Made by a program: the position numbers and the translations under genes. Under the pieces are notes generated by a model. That model was not told the origin of the DNA and made no database searches. It saw nothing but the letters and a program-made list of their open reading frames with translations. From Streptomyces sp. NBC_01335 (GTDB taxonomy: Bacteria; Actinomycetota; Actinomycetes; Streptomycetales; Streptomycetaceae): DNA of 64,000 nt. Positions 58,190 through 64,000 of this stretch are shown piece after piece; position 1 is the first letter of the stretch; every line of letters begins with the position of its first letter. Location of the stretch: the NCBI RefSeq assembly GCF_035953295.1, contig NZ_CP108370.1:1798001-1862000 (forward strand). Reading direction: 5' to 3'.

Positions 58190-58393
58190 TTAGGCGGGGA
58201 CGATGTTCTCCGCCTGCGGGCCCTTCTGGCCCTGCGTGACGTCGAAGGAGACCTTCTGGCCCTCCTGGAGCTCACGGAAGCCCGAGGTGGCGATGTTGGA
58301 GTAGTGGGCGAAGACGTCGGCGCCGCCGCCGTCCTGCTCGATGAAGCCGAAGCCCTTTTCCGAGTTGAACCACTTCACGGTTCCAGTAGCCAT
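58190..58393 (-). CDS. cspA: Cold-shock domain protein
   Basis: The 67-aa protein is a single cold-shock domain: [20 protein letters not shown] with RNP1 (KGFGFI) and RNP2 (VFAHY) and the ending [13 protein letters not shown]. It binds single-stranded RNA or DNA as an RNA chaperone. GGAGAA lies 5 nt before the ATG. The upstream region is AT-rich for this genome and carries an inverted repeat, as expected for a cold-shock leader. Confidence 0.97.
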   Translation of the reverse strand: MATGTVKWFNSEKGFGFIEQDGGGADVFAHYSNIATSGFRELQEGQKVSFDVTQGQKGPQAENIVPA

Positions 58394-58564
58394 GTCATTC
58401 TCCTAAAAGAGGTGCAGTGCCGAGAATCCGCACTTTACGAATTCCAAGTCGCCGCATTGAGCCCCATCCGGAGAAAGCCGGAAAACAATAATGCGCCTGA
58501 GGAAGCATTCCCGTCAGGCGCACATAAAGTTCATGGGTACCAAAACTGCAACTGGAACACCGTA
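58394..58564 (-). promoter_or_regulatory. cspA leader region with inverted repeat
   Basis: TGCGCCTGA (58492-58500) pairs with TCAGGCGCA (58514-58522), and the loop can add GGAA/TTCC with a 2-nt bulge. On the minus strand, TTGCAG-17 bp-TTTATG (-10 at 58528-58523) and a TACGGT (58564-58559) are alternative promoter elements. With the second, the leader is about 160 nt and contains the whole hairpin; with the first, the start would fall inside it. Confidence 0.45.
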
Positions 58565-58731
58565 GCACGTCCTCCCGGCGGGTGGTGGATCTTGGGGCTC
58601 CGGATCACGGAAACTTGTCCGCGAGGGGCCCGCGGGGCGCCCGCGCGGCGTGCGCACCCCTGTCACCAGGGCTTCAGTCCCATGCCCGGCCCGCCACACC
58701 CCTCCGGGAGTGAGACGGACAACACGCCGCA

Positions 58732-58753
58732 GGAGGGGCTGGCCGCCCCCTCC
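58732..58753 (-). terminator. Short stem-loop behind the PPOx-like gene
   Basis: GGAGGGG (58732-58738) pairs with CCCCTCC (58747-58753), 29 nt past the stop; modest stem. The 58565-58731 stretch otherwise holds no gene. Confidence 0.45.
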
Positions 58754-58781
58754 CCGGCGCCGCCGGAGACGGAACCGCGCC

Positions 58782-59312
58782 TCACCCCACCGGCCCCTCG
58801 TTCCCCCGGCGGACCGTGCGCAGTCCGCGGCCCGGGATCCAGGAGCGGACGACGAGTTCCTCGCCGTCCATCCCGGTGTGGACCACCTCGGTGAGGTCGA
58901 CGCGGAAGAGGTGGAACGGCTCGGGAGGCGTGGCCTCCTCGATGAAGCGGGCCAGCAGGGCGGGGTCGTTGACCTCGATCGCGCGGCCGGCGACGCGTAC
59001 GTCGCCGTCGGCCATCTCGGCGTCCGGCCCGGGGTTCGCCTGCATCGCGAAGCGGGGGTCGCGGAACAGGTCGAGGGCCTTGCGGGAGTGCGGCATCATG
59101 CCGAGCAGCATCTCGCCGAAGCGGAAGTCGGCCTCCAGCCCGGAGACCCGGGGCGACCCGTCCTTGCGGAGGGTCGCCAGGACCTGGTGGCGGTAGAGGC
59201 GGAAGCGCTTCTCGGCGGTGGTGGCGAAGCCGGGTTCGGCCGCGTGGAAGTCCGCCCAGGTGGTGGGGGTCGTGGCGGTGGAGGCGGGGGTGTTCGGTGT
59301 CATGCCTCCCAT
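58782..59312 (-). CDS. Pyridoxamine 5'-phosphate oxidase-like (split-barrel FMN) protein
   Basis: The 176-aa protein has the split-barrel pattern LATLRKDGSPRVSGLEADFR, LLGMMPHSRKALDLFRDPRF, and a later strand FHLFRVDLTEVVHTG. These small proteins bind FMN or F420; the reaction is unknown. Two starts are possible: 59312 (GAGGCGG upstream, chosen) or 59303, where the GGGAGG is too close. Confidence 0.82.
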   Translation of the reverse strand: MGGMTPNTPASTATTPTTWADFHAAEPGFATTAEKRFRLYRHQVLATLRKDGSPRVSGLEADFRFGEMLLGMMPHSRKALDLFRDPRFAMQANPGPDAEMADGDVRVAGRAIEVNDPALLARFIEEATPPEPFHLFRVDLTEVVHTGMDGEELVVRSWIPGRGLRTVRRGNEGPVG

Positions 59313-59412
59313 CGAACCGCCTCATCCCGACACCTCCTGTCAGGATTTCCGGCGGGTCACCGCAACGGGTGCCGGACGCCGGGCCGCGCACCCCCGACGG
59401 GCCTCCCCGGAG

Positions 59413-60174
59413 TCACCCCACGATGCCGCGTTCCCGGGCCGCCGCGAGCCAGAGCGGGAACTCCGCCACGAGCCGGTCGTAGAGCTCCTCGTCGGGGACG
59501 GTGCGCGGGTCGGGTCCGGCGTGGAAGTAACCGGCGTTGTCGACCACGCGCTTTGCAGGGACGGCGAGTTCGTCGAGCTTGCGCAGGAAGTCGAACTGCG
59601 TGCTGCGGGTGTTGCCGAACCCGACGAACTGCCAGAACAGCGGGAGTTCGGCGGCCTTGCAGAGGTACCGTTCGGCCGCGAGTTTGTTGATCGGGCCGCC
59701 GTCGGTCTGGAAGACGACGAGAGCGGGGGCGGTGGAGCCGCTGTCGAGGTAGTGGTCGATGACCGCGTCCATCGCCAGGTGGTAGCTGGTCTTCCCCATG
59801 TGCCCGAGGCCCGCCGCGATCGCGTCGACGCGCCCTCGGTGGTTGTCGAGCGCGATGTCGGTGACGGCGTCGATGTCGGTGGAGAAGAAGACGACGGGGA
59901 CGCGCCCGTCGTCGTCGAGATGGGCGGACAGCCCCAGTACCTGGTCGGCGAGGGCCTGGACGCTGCCGTCCTTGTAGTAGTCCTTCATCGAGCCCGAGTA
60001 GTCGAGGACCAGGTAGACCGCCGCCCTGGCGCCGTCCATGCCGCGCTTGCGCAGGGAGACCCCCGCCCTCTTGTAGAGGCTCACGAGGCCGGGCGCACGC
60101 GCCGCCACCTTGTCGAGGGAGAGCGCGGGGCCCGCGGCCGTACCCGTGGCCGCATCCATAGGCGATCCGATCAT
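59413..60174 (-). CDS. von Willebrand factor A domain protein (TerF-like)
   Basis: The 253-aa protein has a vWA domain with the MIDAS motif AVYLVLDYSGSMKDYYKDGS (DxSxS), then RVPVVFFSTDIDAVTDIALD, GKTSYHLAMDAVIDHYLDSG (conserved Thr/Ser), and ALVVFQTDGGPINKLAAERY. This layout matches the TerF/TerY C-terminal vWA in tellurite/stress operons, although no terD gene is adjacent. Likely cytoplasmic, metal-dependent and adaptor-like. GGAG lies 6 nt before the ATG. Confidence 0.85.
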   Translation of the reverse strand: MIGSPMDAATGTAAGPALSLDKVAARAPGLVSLYKRAGVSLRKRGMDGARAAVYLVLDYSGSMKDYYKDGSVQALADQVLGLSAHLDDDGRVPVVFFSTDIDAVTDIALDNHRGRVDAIAAGLGHMGKTSYHLAMDAVIDHYLDSGSTAPALVVFQTDGGPINKLAAERYLCKAAELPLFWQFVGFGNTRSTQFDFLRKLDELAVPAKRVVDNAGYFHAGPDPRTVPDEELYDRLVAEFPLWLAAARERGIVG

Positions 60175-60403
60175 GCTTGTCTCCGTTCCTGTCCGGTCCG
60201 ATCCCAGGTGATCCGATCCGGTCCCGCCCTGCACCGAGCCGCCGCCGCTCCACGCCTGCCCGGCAAGGGGGTTGGTGGTCCCGACACCACCCCAAGGCTG
60301 CCATCCGACACCCGGGCATATGGTCCGAATTCCAGGTTCGCTATCTTGATCGCCGCCGTCACCTCGGCACCGCGCACCACCTCGCCCAGTGAAGGAGCCG
60401 GTC

Positions 60404-61327
60404 ATGGAGGCCGACACCCCCGCCGACACCCCCACCTGTTACCGCCATCCGTCCTTCGAGACACATGTCCGCTGCACCCGCTGCGACCGCCGGATATGCC
60501 CGGACTGCATGCGTGAGGCCGCGGTCGGCCATCAGTGCCCGGAGTGCGTACGGGAGGGCAACCGCACGGTCCGCCAGGCGCGGAGCCTCTTCGGCGGCCG
60601 GGTCCCGTCGGGCACGAAGCCCCTGGTCACGTACGCCCTCATCGCCCTGAACGTCCTCGCCTACGTCGCCGAGGTCGTGAAGCCGGAGATCCTGGACCGG
60701 TTCGGGCTGCTCGGGGCGGCGCTCACCGGCCCCGACGGAGCCCTGTACGTGTACGACGGCTGGACGCAGCCCGGCTACGACGCGACCGGAGTGGTCGGCG
60801 GCGAGTGGTACCGGCTGCTGACCGGCTCGTTCCTGCATCTGCCGCCGGACTCGTCGATCGGCGTGATGCACCTGGTCTTCAACATGCTGGCGCTCTGGAA
60901 CCTCGGCCGGGACGTGGAGACCCAGCTCGGCAAGGTCAGGTACGCGGCGCTGTACCTGCTCTCCGCGGTGGGCAGTTCGGTGCTGGTGTACGTACTGGCG
61001 CCCGACAGCAACACCGTGGGGGCCTCCGGTGCGATCTTCGGCCTGGCCGCCGCGCTCTACGTCATCGGCCGACGGCTGGGCCGCGACGTGAGCCAGCTGA
61101 ACCGCTTCATGGCCGGGTTCCTGGTCTGGATGGTGATCTCCGCCTTCTTCACCTCCTGGCAGGGCCACCTCGGCGGCCTGCTCACCGGCGGCCTGGTGAT
61201 GTTCGGCCTGGCGTACGCGCCGCCGAAGCTCCGCAACGGCCTCGCGCAGACCGTCGCCGCCGTGGTGCTGCTGGGGCTGCTGGCGCTCGTGGTGGTGCTG
61301 AAGACGAACGCGCTGACCGGCGGCTGA
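60404..61327 (+). CDS. Rhomboid-family intramembrane protease with N-terminal zinc finger
   Basis: The 307-aa protein begins with a B-box-like Cys/His cluster (Cys12, His15, Cys24, Cys27, Cys32, Cys35, His43, Cys45, Cys48; CTRCDRRICPDCMREAAVGH), then six or seven membrane helices. Rhomboid landmarks: MHLVFNMLALWNLGRDVE (Asn/oxyanion region), VGASGAIFGLAAALYVIG (catalytic Ser in GASG) and SWQGHLGGLLTGGLVMFG (catalytic His). It cleaves membrane proteins within the bilayer. AAGGAG lies 6 nt before the ATG; an upstream in-frame GTG at 60389 is less likely. Confidence 0.92.
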   Translation: MEADTPADTPTCYRHPSFETHVRCTRCDRRICPDCMREAAVGHQCPECVREGNRTVRQARSLFGGRVPSGTKPLVTYALIALNVLAYVAEVVKPEILDRFGLLGAALTGPDGALYVYDGWTQPGYDATGVVGGEWYRLLTGSFLHLPPDSSIGVMHLVFNMLALWNLGRDVETQLGKVRYAALYLLSAVGSSVLVYVLAPDSNTVGASGAIFGLAAALYVIGRRLGRDVSQLNRFMAGFLVWMVISAFFTSWQGHLGGLLTGGLVMFGLAYAPPKLRNGLAQTVAAVVLLGLLALVVVLKTNALTGG

Positions 61328-61384
61328 GAGCCCGCAGGGCGTACGCCCGGGGGGTGCGGGGGCCGGACACGGATGCTGAGGGCG

Positions 61385-62050
61385 TCAGCCGCCGCGCAGG
61401 CCCCAGTCGTCGAGTCCGCCGTAGACATGGGCCACTCGGCATTGGGGCGCGGCGAGGCCGACGGCTTCGCCGTCGTAGACCGCGACGAGCGTGTCCTTGC
61501 CGCGCCACCAGGTGTCGGTGAGTCCCCGGACCTCGGGCACCCGCTCGTACCCGGTGAGGTCCAGGGCGCCGACGGCCTCGCCGGTGATCCTGGTGCGGGT
61601 TCTGGCCCAGTGCGCCGCGTGGTCGGCCAGGGCCAGCGCCTCCACCCATCCGTCCACGTCGGCGTGGAGCGGTGTCCACCGGTAGGCGTCGATCCCGAAC
61701 TCGCCCCCCGGGCCGATCGCGAATCCGTAGGCCATGGACACCCGGCAGTCGCCGGCCGGGACCAGCCAACCGTCCTCGGCCGTCTCCTCCGGAGCCTCGG
61801 CCCCCAGAACGCGCGGGCCGCCCTCGTATAAGGGGGACGGCGGCAGGGCGAGGCCGCCTCAGCGAAGGTGGAACGCCGCGGCCGGGTCCGCCGCCTCGGC
61901 GGGGATCCCGTGCCTGAGCCATACGTCCCGGTGGGGCCGGACGTCCGGGCACGGGACACGCAACCCGTGCACCTCGACGAACCGGCGGGCCCGACGGCTC
62001 AGGCCCTCCGGTGCCACCGGGGTGAGCCGTACACGTGCGTCCGCCGTCAC
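61385..62050 (-). pseudogene. Broken hypothetical gene with in-frame TGA (and a TTA codon)
   Basis: Reading from a GTG at 62050 gives 63 residues (VTADARVRLTPVAPEGLSRR, ending DPAAAFHLR), then TGA at 61861-61859. The same frame continues for 158 codons (GGLALPPSPLYEGGPRVLG ... GGLDDWGLRGG) to a stop at 61385. The residue before GG is probably Trp (TGG to TGA) by my recollection of Streptomyces relatives. A TTA codon (61831-61829) lies ten codons past the TGA. The GTG overlaps the upstream gene stop by four bases. Function unknown. A downstream GTG at 61741 could give a 118-aa remnant. A sequencing error is the alternative. Confidence 0.7.
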
Positions 62051-62562
62051 GGCCGGCCTTCGTCGAAGGGGTGGAGTACGGCTGCGGCGATCTCCCGCAC
62101 GCGGTCCGGGGTGATCCCCGTGCGCTGTTCGACGGCGAGGGGGTGGTCGGTGGGTTCGAGCTCGACGAAGGGGCGCTGCCCGACCGGACGGGTGTGCAGG
62201 TTCGTCTTCAGGTTGAGGGGCGTCGACGAGTAGGCCAGGAGTTCCGTGGTGAGCCAGCCGAAGTACGGCTTCTCGGACTCTCGGCCCGGCGTGTCCCACA
62301 GATCCGAGGCTGCGGCGAAGTTCTCACGGCTGAGCGAGACCCAGACGCCCCAGGAGAACACCTCGCCGCTGTCGATGACCGGTATCTCGATCAGTCCCCG
62401 GACGAAGTAGTGCTGTGCGTGGATCACGCACTGGTCCGACGAGAGCAGGCAGTCGTCGGCGTCGGTGAAGGCCGGGTCCCACACGGCCGGCGCCTCGGCC
62501 GTGTGGTTCATCGGCAGCTCTGCGTGGTGCGCGCCGCAGCGCGAGCAGGTGAATCCGGGGTC
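62047..62562 (-). CDS. DUF2199-like protein, probably damaged at its 5' end
   Basis: The body (CLLSSDQCVIHAQHYFVRGL, FSWGVWVSLSRENFAAASDL, YFGWLTTELLAYSSTPLNLK, DHPLAVEQRTGITPDRVREI) fits DUF2199, a family of unknown function. From the GTG at 62562 the frame reads VTPDSPARAAAHHAELPMNH. The same bases one frame over read GFTCSRCGA, the CxxCG zinc-ribbon start expected for this family just before HHAELP. This suggests two small compensating frameshifts in the first 12 codons. The Shine-Dalgarno (AGGAAG) is too close to the GTG. An ATG at 62511 would skip the motif. Coupled by GTGA to the broken gene downstream. Confidence 0.55.
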   Translation of the reverse strand, partial: DPGFTCSRCGAHHAELPMNHTAEAPAVWDPAFTDADDCLLSSDQCVIHAQHYFVRGLIEIPVIDSGEVFSWGVWVSLSRENFAAASDLWDTPGRESEKPYFGWLTTELLAYSSTPLNLKTNLHTRPVGQRPFVELEPTDHPLAVEQRTGITPDRVREIAAAVLHPFDEGRP

Positions 62563-62802
62563 ACTCTTCCTGACGCGGGAGCCTACTGAACGGCGTCAAC
62601 GGCCCCGCCGGGCCCCGGCCCCCACAACGGCCGCACGCCCCGGCGCGGCGGACCCCACCGCGCCGTGCCCCCTGCGCCTCCGCCGGACCGTCCCTCGTGA
62701 CGCCCCCGGACGCGCCACGGCGCCCACCCAAGTCCGGTCGGGGACGAGGTAGGCGCCGCGTTCAGTTCCGTACGCCGTTGTACGGGACGTCTGCTCCGGG
62801 GC

Positions 62803-62824
62803 CCGGCCGTGAAAGCACGGCCGG
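62803..62824 (-). terminator. gltD terminator
   Basis: CCGGCCGTG (62803-62811) pairs with CACGGCCGG (62816-62824) around AAAG, 17 nt past the gltD stop. The 62563-62802 gap shows no gene. Confidence 0.75.
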
Positions 62825-62841
62825 CTCCGGCGATCGGGGGG

Positions 62842-64000
62842 TCAGACCATCAGGGAGCGGTCCGTCGGGCGGATCGGGGCCGGCAGGGCGCTGGTCCCGG
62901 TCAGGAAGCGGTCCACGCCGCGTGCCGCGGAGCGGCCCTCGGCGATGGCCCACACGATGAGCGACTGGCCGCGGCCGGCGTCACCGGCGACGTAGACGCC
63001 CTCGACGTTGGTGGCGTAGTCGGCGTCGCGGGCGATGTTGCCGCGCTCGTCGAGGCCGAGGCCGAACTGCTCGACGAGGCCGTTGGCCTGGTCGGTGCCG
63101 GTGAAGCCCATGGCGAGGGTGACGAGCTGGGCCGGGATGACGCGCTCGGTGCCGGCCTTCTGCTCCAGCTTGCCGTCCTTGAACTCCACCTCGATGAGGT
63201 GCAGGGACTGGACGTTGCCGTCCTCGTCGCCCTCGAAGTGGGTGGTCGAGACGGAGTAGAGCCGCTCGCCGCCCTCCTCGTGCGCGGAGGTGACCTTGTA
63301 GAGCATGGGGAAGGTCGGCCAGGGCTGGTTGGCGTTCCGGTCCTCGCCGGGCCGCGGCATGATCTCCAGCTGGGTGACGGAGAGCGCGCCCTGGCGGTGG
63401 GCGGTGCCCACGCAGTCGGCTCCGGTGTCGCCGCCGCCGATGACCACGACGTGCTTGCCCTCGGCGCTGATCGGGGAGACCGTCAGGTCGCCCTCCTGCA
63501 CCTTGTTGGAGAGCGGGAGGTACTCCATGGCGAAGTGGACGCCACCCAGCTCGCGGCCCGGGACGGGGAGGTCGCGGGAGACCGTGGCACCGGCCGCGAC
63601 GACGACCGCGTCGTAGCGGCGGCGGAGCGCGTCGGCCGGCATGTCGGCGCCGATCTCCACCTCGGTGCGGAACTTGGTGCCCTCCGCGCGCATCTGCTCG
63701 ATGCGGCGGTTGATGTGCGACTTCTCCATCTTGAACTCGGGGATGCCGTAGCGCAGCAGGCCGCCGATGCGGTCGGCGCGCTCGTAGACGACCACGGTGT
63801 GGCCGGCCCGGGTCAGCTGCTGGGCGGCGGCCAGTCCGGCGGGGCCGGAGCCGATGACGGCGACGGTCTTGCCGGAGAGGCGCTCGGGCGGCTGCGGGGT
63901 GACGTCGCCGCTGTCCCACGCCTTGTCGATGATGGAGACTTCGACGTTCTTGATGGTGACGGCCGGCTGGTTGATGCCGAGCACGCACGCCGACTCGCAG
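62842..64000 (-). CDS. gltD: Glutamate synthase small subunit (N-terminus beyond window)
   Basis: The visible ~386 C-terminal residues begin CESACVLGINQPAVTIKNVE, so the N-terminal Fe-S segment lies past position 64000. The FAD motif is VAVIGSGPAGLAAAQQLTRA, then GGLLRYGIPEFKMEKSHINR, the NADPH motif VVVIGGGDTGADCVGTAHRQ, and the C-terminal VAGDAGRGQSLIVWAIAEGR. GltD supplies electrons from NADPH to GltB, which makes glutamate from glutamine and 2-oxoglutarate. gltB is expected upstream, outside the window. Confidence 0.96.
   Translation of the reverse strand, partial: CESACVLGINQPAVTIKNVEVSIIDKAWDSGDVTPQPPERLSGKTVAVIGSGPAGLAAAQQLTRAGHTVVVYERADRIGGLLRYGIPEFKMEKSHINRRIEQMRAEGTKFRTEVEIGADMPADALRRRYDAVVVAAGATVSRDLPVPGRELGGVHFAMEYLPLSNKVQEGDLTVSPISAEGKHVVVIGGGDTGADCVGTAHRQGALSVTQLEIMPRPGEDRNANQPWPTFPMLYKVTSAHEEGGERLYSVSTTHFEGDEDGNVQSLHLIEVEFKDGKLEQKAGTERVIPAQLVTLAMGFTGTDQANGLVEQFGLGLDERGNIARDADYATNVEGVYVAGDAGRGQSLIVWAIAEGRSAARGVDRFLTGTSALPAPIRPTDRSLMV

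Noticed and set aside
61859..61861. In-frame TGA read as selenocysteine
   Set aside because: The position most likely held Trp (TGG), there is no selenocysteine insertion-like hairpin next to it, and no selenoprotein family is involved.

Overview
The window is a piece of a high-GC actinobacterial chromosome, almost certainly Streptomyces. Third codon positions are nearly all G or C, GTG starts and GTGA/ATGA stop-start overlaps are common, and proteins carry Tat signals and lipoboxes. TTA (bldA-type) leucine codons are almost absent: I noticed them only in the LAGLIDADG gene and in a broken gene at the right end. The backbone is housekeeping: coaE, rpsA, polA, livKHMGF, an ANTAR response regulator, pyk, pepN, cspA and gltD. 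The last gene runs off the right edge and a uridine-kinase-like gene runs off the left edge.

Layout. 1-9.2 kb: uridine-kinase-like fragment, HxlR regulator divergent from an AlaA-type aminotransferase, TMEM175-like channel, a translationally coupled SWIM/SNF2 pair, and a slipin. 9.4-16.6 kb: small lipoprotein, ADP-ribosylglycohydrolase, DUF6343-like membrane protein, TPR protein, coaE, PAC2 protein, Tat-exported flavin amine oxidase, secreted beta-helix protein. 16.8-27.3 kb: rpsA, methyltransferase, hrpB, exported lytic transglycosylase, polA. 27.3-32.3 kb: a 20-bp tandem array, an FdhF/YdeP-type oxidoreductase, an MptB-like mannosyltransferase, a hotdog thioesterase. 32.3-38.7 kb: the livKHMGF transporter operon, with an AT-rich leader region, a strong hairpin between livK and livH, and a 25-bp terminator at the end. 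38.8-41.9 kb: ANTAR regulator, tRNA-Leu(CAA), an HTH-LAGLIDADG protein, pyk. 42-49 kb: Tat-exported nucleotidase, a membrane-anchored Ig/ChW-like protein, and a coupled PLP decarboxylase/N-hydroxylase pair. 49.3-56 kb: pepN, chorismate mutase, a HExxH protein with a zinc ribbon, and an isoprenoid operon (small protein, polyprenyl synthase, MpaB-like oxygenase). 56-64 kb: DEAD-box helicase, cspA, PPOx-like protein, vWA protein, rhomboid, a decayed two-gene unit, gltD.

Most gene ends carry perfect GC-rich stem-loops without a U tract, as is usual in Streptomyces. Points I would look at first: the HTH-LAGLIDADG gene with a TTA codon inside its catalytic motif, next to a tRNA; the prenyl synthase/MpaB operon; the stand-alone diamine decarboxylase/N-hydroxylase pair; and the decaying pair at 61.4-62.6 kb. 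No CRISPR array, intact insertion sequence or prophage was seen.
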